From: Verrucomicrobiota bacterium
Lineage (GTDB): Bacteria > Verrucomicrobiota > Kiritimatiellia > JAHIZV01
Direction of reading: 5' to 3'
Length of the DNA stretch: 35,780 nucleotides
Assembly: GCA_018814445.1 (NCBI GenBank)
Contig: JAHIZV010000042.1
Span: forward strand, 1 to 35,780
Position 1 is the first letter of the stretch. Every line of letters begins with the position of its first letter. Position numbers and translations under genes: made by a program. Below, piece after piece: positions 23,200 through 32,200 of this stretch. Below the pieces are notes generated by a model. The model was not told where the DNA came from and did no database searches. It was given only the letters and a program-made list of their open reading frames with translations.

Positions 23200-24198
23200 T
23201 TGAAACGCGCAATTCAAATAACGTTTGTCCTGCTGGCCTTGACAGGCGCGCAGATCCAGGCAGGAGAAGTATCCGGAACGTTCATCCAGTTGAACCGCAA
23301 GGTGGCTCAGAAAAGTGCGGAAGAATGGACGACGGATTTCGAGGATATGAAAGCCGTCGGCCTTGACACGGTAATCGTCCAATGGACGGCCCAGAAGAGT
23401 ATTCTCTACTTCAGATGGCCGGCCCCCGAGGAAACCATCCCCTTCACGGAACAGTACGATGCCGTGGAGCGGATTCTTGATGCCGCCGAAGCGACTGGTT
23501 TCAAGGTGTATCTCGGCTTGCAGAACGACCCCGACTTCTGGCGGCAGATCACTTCCCGCGACCAGGTACTGCGCGATTACTTCCTTGTCCGCGTCGCCCA
23601 GAATGAGCGCCTCCAGGCGGGCTTGCTGGCGGCTTTTGGCGGACGGTCGTGCTGGACCGGCTACTATATTACCGAAGAGTTGGACGACCTCTCATGGAGA
23701 CTGGCGCCGCGAAGGCAAATCGTGAAGCTCTACCTCGACGTGCTGAGCAAACGACTTCGCGCAAACGACGGAAACAGGAATATCTGCGTCAGCAGTTTCT
23801 ATCGGGCACGAACGGCGCCCGACCTGTTTGCGTCCAACCTCGAAGACATCGTCGAAGGCGCCGATATAGACCACGTCCTGATCCAGGACGGAGTCGGTGT
23901 CGGCAATCCGCCGCAGGCGTACGTGCCGATTTACTTCGAGGCACTCAAGAACATGGCCGCAAAAGACAAACCTGATCTTTGGGCCGTCATCGAATCCTTC
24001 AAACAGGTTTCCGCCGGCGACGAACCGTTCAAGGCAGAACCTACGGACACCGAAACACTGAAAAGGCAGATCGCCGCGGCTTCGGAGCATTTTGAGCATA
24101 TGGTGTTTTTCACGTTCCTTGACTATATGTCTCCGTCAGGCGACGAGAAGGCGCGGAAACTGTACGAAATGCTTAACGGCGGCTCCGGAAATCTTTGA
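23200..24198 (+). CDS. Secreted DUF4434 (TIM-barrel, YbcH-like) protein
   Basis: A 332-residue exported protein. It starts at TTG 23200, with GAGGAG 6 nt upstream overlapping the end of nfrA; the signal peptide is MKRAIQITFVLLALTGAQIQAG. The mature part begins VSGTFIQLNRKVAQKS and contains DMKAVGLDTVIVQWTA, YDAVERILDAAEATGFKVYL, GYYITEELDD and LWAVIESF, typical of DUF4434, a glycoside-hydrolase-like TIM-barrel family. The acidic residues in YYITEELDD and WAVIESF are where a catalytic Glu pair would be expected at barrel strand ends. E. coli has a DUF4434 protein (YbcH) next to nfrA, so a role in trimming or releasing the NfrAB polymer is reasonable, but I know of no demonstrated activity. Confidence 0.8.
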   Translation: MKRAIQITFVLLALTGAQIQAGEVSGTFIQLNRKVAQKSAEEWTTDFEDMKAVGLDTVIVQWTAQKSILYFRWPAPEETIPFTEQYDAVERILDAAEATGFKVYLGLQNDPDFWRQITSRDQVLRDYFLVRVAQNERLQAGLLAAFGGRSCWTGYYITEELDDLSWRLAPRRQIVKLYLDVLSKRLRANDGNRNICVSSFYRARTAPDLFASNLEDIVEGADIDHVLIQDGVGVGNPPQAYVPIYFEALKNMAAKDKPDLWAVIESFKQVSAGDEPFKAEPTDTETLKRQIAAASEHFEHMVFFTFLDYMSPSGDEKARKLYEMLNGGSGNL

Positions 24199-24205
24199 TG
24201 TCCGG

Positions 24206-24232
24206 TTCCTCAACTGGCTCTTTTTCGAGGAA
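24206..24232 (+). promoter_or_regulatory. Weak hairpin between the DUF4434 gene and the c-di-GMP regulator
   Basis: TTCCTC (24206-24211) pairs with GAGGAA (24227-24232) around a 15-nt loop containing TTTTT. It may partly separate expression of the regulator from the nfr-like genes. The loop phrase TGGCTCTTTT also occurs in the hairpin at 26845-26903. No convincing promoter was seen in the 80-nt gap. Confidence 0.3.
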
Positions 24233-24278
24233 TAGCATATAGTCCGGTCCTGAATTCACTGGGGGACATCCCGCAATT

Positions 24279-26846
24279 ATGACTGAATCAGCGAAAACAC
24301 CGGTTGTATCCGAGTCTATTCGCGTCCTGGTAGTGGATGACGAAGAAGACGCATGCCGCCTCATGCAGAGGGCTCTCTCGGCTGAGGGCTGGGGCGTGAA
24401 GACTGCCGGCGACGGACGGAGGGCTCTTCACCTTCTCCTGCAGGAGCCATTCGAGGTACTCGTCGTTGACCTGCGCATGAAAGAAATGGACGGGTTCACC
24501 TTCATTGAGGAAGCCCTGAAGATCTGGCCCTGGCTCGGCGTGATGATCGTCACAGGCTACGCGGATGACGCGTCCGTGGAGCACGCGAAGGAACTGGGCG
24601 TCACACGCGTTCTGCAGAAACCGATTTCACTGAATGACTTGAAGCGGAACGTCAGGGAAGAGGCTCAGGAACGCCTTGATCGAGTTGAAATCCCCGCGCA
24701 GCAAAGCATCGACCAGGTGCGGTATCAGCTCAGCGTCCTTCGCCAGTTGACCGACTCGGCGATGACGCATGAAACACAGCTTGAAGCCCTGCGCGACATC
24801 AGTTCCGGTCTCGGCCGGTTACTCCCCTGCTCTCTCATCGGGGTGTTGAGCCTGGAAGAGGATGAGAGAGTCATGATGTTCTCCGTCGTCGAGTCCGTCT
24901 CGGAGGAAATGATCGTCTATCTGCAGAGCGAGATGATTCATCGATACGAATCACTAAGCGGTCTCCCTCTCCCGCGGGAAACGCTCCGTATTCAGGTGGA
25001 AGGACGCGAATGCAACCCGGAAGGCCCGAGTGAAGCCGGCAGTCAGTTCACCATTCCCATCGTTCGCGAGGGAGAGGTCCACGGCATACTCACTCTCGCC
25101 ACCAGTGATCCCAACGCATACTCCCTGTTGGACGTATCGTTTTTCTATCACGCGGCCAATCAGATATCGACCGTGCTGACCGCCCTTCTGAGGATGCGCG
25201 AACTCGCGGTCAGAGATCCCCTCACCGGCATCTACAACCGGCGGTATCTCAGGGAAGCCCTCGACAAGACCTGGTCGATCGCTCAGCGCTACGAGCATGA
25301 CATGGCCGTGCTGATCGTCGATGTGGATCACTTCAAGGAACTCAACGATACGTATGGTCACATCGCCGGCGACATGGTGTTGAAGGAGACGGTGGAGCTT
25401 CTTCAGAAAGTCACCCGCTCGTCTGACATCGTCGGCAGGTTCGGCGGTGACGAAATGGTCGTCATTCTCCCCGAAACCACCAACGAAGGCGCCCGCGCTG
25501 TCGCCAGCAAGATCGTCGACGCGATCCGCGGCCATGTGTTCTGCGAGGACACCTATCAGTTGAAGGCCACTGTCTCGGCGGGAGCCTGCAGTTCAGACAC
25601 AGAGCATCTCAATACGGCCGCGGACATTCTCTCCATGGCGGACAGGGCTCTCTACGTGTCGAAAGAAAACGGCCGCGATCGCTTTACTGTCTGGTCACCG
25701 GAAGTCGGAGCCGTAAAGGACAAGACAACAGCAACACAGTATATTCCAAAACCCCAGGCCGCGGACATCGAGACAGAGGGCGGTGCATCCATATTGGTGG
25801 TGGACGATGACCCCATTATCAGGCAGGTGCTGGAGCGCCTTCTCTCGCTCGACAATCACACGGTTTCCCAGGCCGGCACGATACAGGAGGCGCTCGATAT
25901 TCTCCTCGAGGATCCTGACAGGTTTCACATCGTGCTCGCTGACTTGAATCTCGGCATGGAAAGCGGGTTCGATCTGTTGGACGATATGAAGTCGCTGGAT
26001 GAATCTCTGATGCGCATTGTCATCACCGGCAATGCTACGGTCGACAACGCGATCGCCAGCCTCCGGCATGGAGCTTATGACTTCATCGAAAAGCCGATTA
26101 TCAAGGAACAGCTTGCCGCCGTCATAGACCGGGCCCTGAAGTACCGCCGCCTGATCATCGAGAACAAGCACTACCACCTGTACCTGGAAGACATGGTCAG
26201 GCAGAAGAGCGCCGAACTCTCGAAGACACTGAATCAACTGGAAGGCTCGTATGAATACACCCTTGAGGCGCTGGTCGCCATGCTCGACGCCAGGGAATAC
26301 ACAACTGGACAGCACAGTAAGCGCGTGAAGGAACTGACCCTGGTTCTGGGACGCGAGATTAAGCTGTCTGACCAAGAACTTGACACGCTCGGGCGCGGAG
26401 CCCTGCTACACGATATCGGCAAGATTGGCATACCCGACTCTATTCTGCTCAAGCCGGGAATTCTCACTTCCGAAGAGCGGGAGATCATGAAGAAGCATTG
26501 TGAGATAGGTTACAAGATTCTGCAGTCCAGCCCGCATCTGCAGGACGCCGCGGATATTGTCCTGTCTCACCAGGAGCGTTTCGACGGGTCGGGATATCCC
26601 AGGTCCCTGAAAGGGCGCGAGATTCCTCTGGGCGCGCGGATATTCGCAATTGTCGATGTGTATGACGCTATGCGCTCCAAGCGCACCTATAAGCGCTCGC
26701 ACACCGCCGAGGAAGCGACTGAGGAAATCACGGGCAAGGCGGGCAAGGATTTTGATCCGGAACTCGTCGACTACTTCCTGCGCTGTCAGCCGAAGTTTGA
26801 GGCCATGGGAAACTGGGAAGAAGAGAACGCGAAACTTAATTTCTAG
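24279..26846 (+). CDS. Bifunctional c-di-GMP regulator: REC-GAF-GGDEF-REC-HD-GYP
   Basis: An 855-residue cytoplasmic protein. Receiver 1 (about residues 10-130) has the acidic pair VVDDEED, phospho-acceptor Asp in VVDLRMKEMDG, and QKPIS with Lys. A GAF-like sensor (about 155-305) follows. The GGDEF domain (about 305-475) has DPLTGIYNRRYL, DVDHFKELNDTYGH, the signature as GGDEM at 389-393, and an RSSD allosteric I-site five residues before it. Receiver 2 (about 505-625) has VVDDDP, ADLNLG and EKPI. HD-GYP (about 665-850) has HDIGK at 711-715 and HQERFDGSGYP at 764-774. It should therefore both synthesise c-di-GMP, if the F-to-M change is tolerated, and hydrolyse it, under two phosphorylation inputs. 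It lies 80 nt after the DUF4434 gene on the same strand. No cognate histidine kinase is in the window. Confidence 0.9.
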   Translation: MTESAKTPVVSESIRVLVVDDEEDACRLMQRALSAEGWGVKTAGDGRRALHLLLQEPFEVLVVDLRMKEMDGFTFIEEALKIWPWLGVMIVTGYADDASVEHAKELGVTRVLQKPISLNDLKRNVREEAQERLDRVEIPAQQSIDQVRYQLSVLRQLTDSAMTHETQLEALRDISSGLGRLLPCSLIGVLSLEEDERVMMFSVVESVSEEMIVYLQSEMIHRYESLSGLPLPRETLRIQVEGRECNPEGPSEAGSQFTIPIVREGEVHGILTLATSDPNAYSLLDVSFFYHAANQISTVLTALLRMRELAVRDPLTGIYNRRYLREALDKTWSIAQRYEHDMAVLIVDVDHFKELNDTYGHIAGDMVLKETVELLQKVTRSSDIVGRFGGDEMVVILPETTNEGARAVASKIVDAIRGHVFCEDTYQLKATVSAGACSSDTEHLNTAADILSMADRALYVSKENGRDRFTVWSPEVGAVKDKTTATQYIPKPQAADIETEGGASILVVDDDPIIRQVLERLLSLDNHTVSQAGTIQEALDILLEDPDRFHIVLADLNLGMESGFDLLDDMKSLDESLMRIVITGNATVDNAIASLRHGAYDFIEKPIIKEQLAAVIDRALKYRRLIIENKHYHLYLEDMVRQKSAELSKTLNQLEGSYEYTLEALVAMLDAREYTTGQHSKRVKELTLVLGREIKLSDQELDTLGRGALLHDIGKIGIPDSILLKPGILTSEEREIMKKHCEIGYKILQSSPHLQDAADIVLSHQERFDGSGYPRSLKGREIPLGARIFAIVDVYDAMRSKRTYKRSHTAEEATEEITGKAGKDFDPELVDYFLRCQPKFEAMGNWEEENAKLNF

Positions 26847-26903
26847 GTCTCTTTGGTCCTTTGGCTCTTTTCGCGCAAAGGACTCAAAGGACCAAAGAGA
26901 CCT
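26845..26903. terminator. 19-bp perfect hairpin at a convergent junction (bidirectional terminator-like)
   Basis: AGGTCTCTTTGGTCCTTTG (26845-26863) pairs perfectly with 26885-26903, leaving a 21-nt loop. The left arm begins inside the TAG stop of the c-di-GMP gene, and the right arm ends 12 nt before the stop of the convergent phosphodiesterase gene. No strong U-run follows on either strand, but the length and position suit bidirectional termination or transcript-end protection. The arms carry the same 9-bp phrasing (GGTCCTTTG) as 6528-6563. Confidence 0.6.
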
Positions 26904-26915
26904 GAAGAAGAGGGG

Positions 26916-28115
26916 CTAACCGGCTTTCACAACAAACAACGGCACCAGCATCTCATCTTCGGACATTCCCCCGTGATTCCCTATCAAATCGGATGGTCCG
27001 CTTCCGGCCAGGGCGTGATCGAAACCCCAGCCGTTCCTTGCCAGCAGCACGTAGTCGCCAATTCTGTTGAGAAGCGCGGGATGCTGTTTCCCCGGTCCAT
27101 AGACGCCGGAGGCAACCAGGTCTTCACGCGCGATACACATGCAGGCCCGATAGAGCTTCTTGCTCACGATATCGAGAAAGGCCCTGACCTTGTAGGGCTT
27201 CACGAAACACGAGACATGACGCGCATCGCCGGACGGTATGATGGTCAACGAATCCATGAACCCGGGAATGTCCGACATCCTGACCAGGTTCTCCGCGGGC
27301 ACGTCAACCAGACCGTGGTCGGCCGTAACAATCAATGTCGTTCCCGTGCCCTCGATTTGTCCCGCGATCCGTCCGAGTACCTTGTCAATCTCGGCAAGAT
27401 GATTCACCGTCCGGTCGGCAAAACAGCCCGCTTCGTGACATAGCATGTCGTAGTCCGGCCAATACGCAAACGCGAGTCCGGGCTCCGCCTCGTTGGCAAA
27501 GCCGACGATCTGCTGCTCGAGCTCAAGCAGAGAAGTGTGTCCCCGCTTCTTCTGCCAGCGTGTGCAGGCGTTCGTGAACTTGCTCTCCAGAAGATGAGAA
27601 GGATGCACGAGTACCGTCTTTGCTTTCACGGTCTCGACATAGGATGGAATCTTCAGGTAGGCGCTCAGATCATGGTCTTCCGGAAAAACCGGCATGCCGG
27701 TTCTTGTCGTGCCGGGAAGAATCGCCGTCACCACGCCCACGTCCTGCAGATGAACAAACCACCCGGGAATCGCGTGCTCGGCCGGCGTGACGCCCGTACT
27801 GAAACATGTCACGGCAGCGGCCGTGGTCGCGGGAAAGACCGTCGAGATGGTCTGATATTCACGCCCGGCGAAAAAAGACTGCCCGCCGCCCGACTCCACA
27901 AACTTCTTCAGTTGATGCAATCCGAGCCCGTCAACGCAGAGGTAGACGATTCTTTCGGAGGAAGCGAGGCTTGCGGCCGAGAGCGATCCCAGTTCGGAAT
28001 GGGGTGATATTCCGCCTTTCGCGTGTATCAACGACGAGAGCAGATTCACTATCGATCCGCCGTTGTAGTCCGGGGCGTAGAATCCTCTGAGAGGTCCTTT
28101 CGTTATGATCGGCAT
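26916..28115 (-). CDS. Type I phosphodiesterase / nucleotide pyrophosphatase-like protein (alkaline phosphatase superfamily)
   Basis: A 399-residue protein of the alkaline phosphatase fold. Metal and nucleophile landmarks in order: VYLCVDGLG (Asp), STVFPATTAAAVTCFSTG (Thr nucleophile region followed by the conserved TG), PAEHAIPGW, YWPDYDMLCHEAG (Asp/His pair), VTADHGLVD (Asp-His) and a late IGNHGG (His). These fit PF01663-type enzymes, which hydrolyse phosphodiesters or phosphonates. No signal peptide is apparent, so it may be cytoplasmic. The open frame extends upstream to 28583 but would run under the divergent epimerase gene; ATG 28115 (MPIITKGPLRGFYAP) is the sensible start. Close enough to the c-di-GMP locus to be tempting, but it is convergent and no link is demonstrated. 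Confidence 0.8.
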   Translation of the reverse strand: MPIITKGPLRGFYAPDYNGGSIVNLLSSLIHAKGGISPHSELGSLSAASLASSERIVYLCVDGLGLHQLKKFVESGGGQSFFAGREYQTISTVFPATTAAAVTCFSTGVTPAEHAIPGWFVHLQDVGVVTAILPGTTRTGMPVFPEDHDLSAYLKIPSYVETVKAKTVLVHPSHLLESKFTNACTRWQKKRGHTSLLELEQQIVGFANEAEPGLAFAYWPDYDMLCHEAGCFADRTVNHLAEIDKVLGRIAGQIEGTGTTLIVTADHGLVDVPAENLVRMSDIPGFMDSLTIIPSGDARHVSCFVKPYKVRAFLDIVSKKLYRACMCIAREDLVASGVYGPGKQHPALLNRIGDYVLLARNGWGFDHALAGSGPSDLIGNHGGMSEDEMLVPLFVVKAG

Positions 28116-28226
28116 GACCGGTACTTTAGGTTTACGCGTCCTGGAGAGGAAGTCTTTTCGGTATTGGCTTTTTGCGATCCTCCCATTAACCTCCATTAAC
28201 TTCTGTCTAATGCCGTAAGGGGAGTA

Positions 28227-29174
28227 ATGAGTCGTTGTCTCGTAACAGGTTGCGCCGGGTTTATCGGATCCCATCTCTCCGAAGCCCTGCTTAAGAAAGG
28301 ACATGACGTCGTCGGTCTTGATGCGTTCATCCCCTATTATGATCGGAGCATCAAGGCGCGGAACCTGACCGGACCTCAGTCGAGCACGTCCTTCACATTC
28401 CACGAGAAAGACCTGCGCACGGCGGAGCTTCATTCCGTGGTCAAAGACTGCGACGTGATCTTCCACGAGGCCGCAATGCCCGGGCTGGTGAAGAGCTGGA
28501 GCGATTTCGATCTCTACTCCACCTGCAACGAACTCGGGACCCTCCGGCTCCTGGAAGCCGCACGCGACGCGAAAGTCTCCCACTTCATTTATATTTCAAC
28601 ATCCAGCGTCTATGGTAAAGAGGCGACCGGCCCGGAAGATACGCCTCTACAGCCCTTTTCTCCGTACGGAATCAGCAAGCTGGCCGCGGAGAACCTCTGC
28701 CGGGCCTTCGAAGAAAACTTCGATCTGCCGATAACGGTTCTGCGCTACTTCTCCGTCTATGGTCCCCGCCAGCGTCCTGACATGGCCTACAATATTCTGA
28801 TCCGGGGCCTGCTCGAAGGCCGGACGTTCACAATGTGCGGCGACGGAGAACAAACCCGGAGCAACACGTTTGTCAGCGATTGCGTGAATGCCACGATCCT
28901 TGCCTTCGAGAAGCGTGACGTCTCTCTCGGCGGCACGTTCAATATCGGCGGCGGCCAGGTCGTCTCCCTCAACGAAGTCGTTCAGTTGCTCGAAGATCTC
29001 ACAGGCAGGAAGGCTCTCATCGAGCGAGCTCCCGCACGGCCCGGCGATCAAAGGCACACATGCGCGAATATCGAGAGAGCGAAGGCCATTCTCGGCTATT
29101 CGCCTGCAATCCCGGTCCGCGAAGGCCTGCAGGCCCAGGTCACGTGGCAGAAGAGCATGATGCAGGATGCCTGA
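28227..29174 (+). CDS. NAD-dependent epimerase/dehydratase (extended SDR), UDP-sugar epimerase-like
   Basis: A 315-residue extended short-chain dehydrogenase/reductase acting on a nucleotide sugar. The Rossmann motif GCAGFIG is at residues 8-14, a substrate-side ISTSSVYG stretch at about 122-129, and the catalytic Tyr147-x3-Lys151 is in YGISK. RYFSVYGPRQRPDMA and the late RPGDQRHTCANIERAKAILG segment are typical of UDP-glucose 4-epimerase/UDP-glucuronate epimerase relatives. Exact substrate cannot be assigned. Start ATG 28227 has a strong AAGGGGAG ribosome binding site. It is divergent from the phosphodiesterase-like gene (111-nt gap) and may feed envelope polysaccharide synthesis, possibly the nfr-like system. 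That link is proximity only. Confidence 0.9.
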   Translation: MSRCLVTGCAGFIGSHLSEALLKKGHDVVGLDAFIPYYDRSIKARNLTGPQSSTSFTFHEKDLRTAELHSVVKDCDVIFHEAAMPGLVKSWSDFDLYSTCNELGTLRLLEAARDAKVSHFIYISTSSVYGKEATGPEDTPLQPFSPYGISKLAAENLCRAFEENFDLPITVLRYFSVYGPRQRPDMAYNILIRGLLEGRTFTMCGDGEQTRSNTFVSDCVNATILAFEKRDVSLGGTFNIGGGQVVSLNEVVQLLEDLTGRKALIERAPARPGDQRHTCANIERAKAILGYSPAIPVREGLQAQVTWQKSMMQDA

Positions 29175-29206
29175 TTCCGGATTCCGGCATCCGGTACCCG
29201 ATATCC
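29171..29206. repeat. Short ATCCGG-type dispersed repeat, copy 3
   Basis: GATTCCGGATTCCGGCATCC followed by GGTACCCGATATCC; closely resembles 16271-16310. It overlaps the last codon of the epimerase gene and fills the convergent junction with the lamin-tail/CotH gene. Confidence 0.5.
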
Positions 29207-29208
29207 CC

Positions 29209-32200
29209 CTATCTTCCCGGCGGCAGATCCACATCAAACCGGTACATGCCGGCATTGTCTGCAGCGGAGTTCGTATAGACGATCCTGTCACCGGTTCCCA
29301 CGACCTTCGACAATGCTCCTACCACCCCCCATGGTGTTCCCGTCACGAGCTGTGCGGATTCTTCGAGCGTGTAGTAGCGGTTGGAGTAGTAGTCATAGCC
29401 GGCGCCCGAGACCGTGAACGTATCGAACTCAACCAGGAGATCACCATTGCTGCCGGCTATATGAATGAGCGCGTTTGTTCCGTCGTCAACTGTTGGATCC
29501 GTGCCGAGAACAAACTCGTCTCCATTGGGGAGCCCGTCCATGTCGTAGTCGCCTCCCGGCAGTACTTCAAAGATGTTTGTGGGCACGCCGGGCGCATCGT
29601 CCACGATCGTCTGTTCCCAGATGTCAATCAGCCCGTCCCCGTCCAGGTCGTTTGACGCCGTATTACCCGAACCGGGAGTGCCTATGAAGAAACTCCTGCG
29701 CCATGAAGATGCAGAACTGTTGTCATCGGCAGCATGCACAAGTTCCAGAGAAGAGCCCTTCGCCGCCGGCCAGGGCGCGGATATGCCGTATGTGACCTGG
29801 TCGATCAGATTGCTTCTCAGATCATACAGCCTGATGTTCGCGCCGACATTCGGGAGCGTCAGGTCCGGGATCTCCACAACACGCGTCGCATACTCCGAGT
29901 TGGTGAGAAATACGATCGGCCGGTCCCATATCGGCATACCAAGGTATCTGACGATCATCTCCGAGCCGTCACTGAGTTCGGAGAAATCGTTCGTCAACTC
30001 CCATTGGCTGTCTGCTATGACGAGATACGAAGTCGGGGGCAGCATGGTTCCGTGGGGAAGGTGGTAAGACTCGCCGCCTGCCTGCAGTTTCCACCAACTC
30101 ATGTCGATCGTCTGTGTCCACGTATTGTAGAACTCCAGGTATTCCGACCCTTTGTCAGGATCGTACATGATCTCCGTGAGCACTATGTTGGTCGGTTCAT
30201 AGATATTGGCAATGTTCCAGATGTTGGTGTCTTTGTCGGACCACGAACCATTCATGTAGAAATCTCTGCGCTCATTCACAAAGTTCTTCATGTTCGTGGC
30301 CGCGGTATTCAGCCATATGGGCGTCCAGCCGATTTCAAGGTAGGCCGGTGACAGATTCGAGACGAGGTCATCAATAACAGGATAAAGGTAGTTCGTGGTG
30401 AACATCGTGTGGCAATAGCGCCAGAGCGTCATCTGGTGCCTGTGCCTGAACGGCAGCGTGTATTCCGATCCCGGCCCTGTTTCCTGATAGAAGAAGGTAC
30501 GCCCCATCGGTCTGGCGAAGTTCGTATCCCAGATACTTCCATGCGCCGGCGATTCGTAATACGGATGCAGATGAGGGAGATACGTTCCCGTTTCAGTAAT
30601 CGTCCCGGTGGAAAAACTGAGGTCAACATCCCAGGGGTATTGCGCCCATCGTCCGTCAGAAGCCCGGCGGTGCTGGAACATGTTCCAACTGAAGAATTGA
30701 TCGCCATCGGCGATCATGGACACAAGCGCCATGGAATGGCGCACGGGTTCGTACCATATATTGGTCCTGACCGCCTCCACCATTGCGGCCCCGGTCGCAG
30801 TTTCCATGAGGTAGTTCATGCCCGAGAAATTGTCCAGCGTCTCGTCACCGTCGACCATGTTTCTTCCTGTGTAGCCCGCTCGTGAAATGTAGTCGCCGCT
30901 ATCCATACCGTGATTGGCAAGGAATCCCCCGGTCGGTCGTTCAAGTTCCTCGGTAATCGTCGCCCCGCCGTCAATCCACAGGCAGACGTGGCGGACGAAC
31001 GGAGTAGGCAGACCCATAGTCCGCTGAAGGCCGTAGCTGATATGTTCGTTCAGCACCCGACGATAGTTGTCGAGGAGATCGTTCTTCCTGTTGCGGAAGT
31101 TAGTGCCGTCCTGGCTCTTTCCGAACCACGAGTCGTAGAGCCGGTCATCAAACATACGCAGGGCCACTCCCGTGCGCGTCCTGCCCACGCCGGTCACATC
31201 CCGTCCTCGGTGGCGAACCTGCACATCAGGGAACACCTGGCCTTCCGGACTGATCGCCGTCGCCCTCTGCGCTATCGGGTAGACCACGTCATTGCCGTCG
31301 ATGAGCAGATGCCAGTTAGGGAGCTTCGTTTGAACGGGATCGGCTTCAACCCAGTAGCCGTAGTCTCGGCTTGAGTCGTCCAGCCGGGGGCTTCTCACTT
31401 CGTAGCCATTGGTCGCAGTGGCGGACACATGATAGCGCACAAGCGTCCAGTTCGTGGAGAAAGCGGGCATAGCGACGCTGAAGATGCCGCCGCCCGCGTT
31501 GGTCATCGCCAGGCTCACATAGTCGGCATCCGTGAACTCATAGTCGCCGGTCGAAACAGTGCGGTAGCGCAATCTGCATGTCGAGATGGCAGAAGGGTCG
31601 TTGAACTCGGCTCTGATCACGTTGGCGGTGCCTGCTCCAATGCGATTGGAATCGTGCCATACATCCGTGATGCCAAGCGGAAGCGCATTCGCGGAAAGAT
31701 CGTTTGCTGTTCCCGGACTTCCGCGATGCCCCAGGAACACCGCCTGCTCACTGCCGTCGAAGCGAACATGAAGGTTCTCTCCGGCTCCCCGTCTTTGATA
31801 AGAGAGACGGACCACATAGTCGCTGCCTGAGTTAATAGAGAAGGAAGATGACACGACTCTATTTGTGTAAGCGTCCCCGTAGTAGAGAACGGGCAGAGAG
31901 CCGTTGATGAAATCAAGAATCCGCGTCAGATTTCCGTTAACAGCCAGGGCGGCGCCTCCACCGATTCCGGCACCCGACTCAACGCGCGATTGCGCGTGAT
32001 TGCTGATCGCGCTCCATCCGGTCATTCCAGCTTCAAAGCCGCCGTTGCTGACGAGATTCGGTCCCGAACCGTTCTTGCGGACAGACACGTCATCCACCCA
32101 GCACATGCCTTCAAAGTCGACCCACAGACGGACATCTGCTGATCCGCTGACTGCCTGTTGAGTCCAGACCAGCGTCTGCCAGTTCGTTTCGGCACGAGAG

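Noticed and set aside
28116-28583. N-terminal extension of the phosphodiesterase-like protein
   Set aside because: It would run antisense through the epimerase gene and lacks homology-like sequence; the family start fits ATG 28115.
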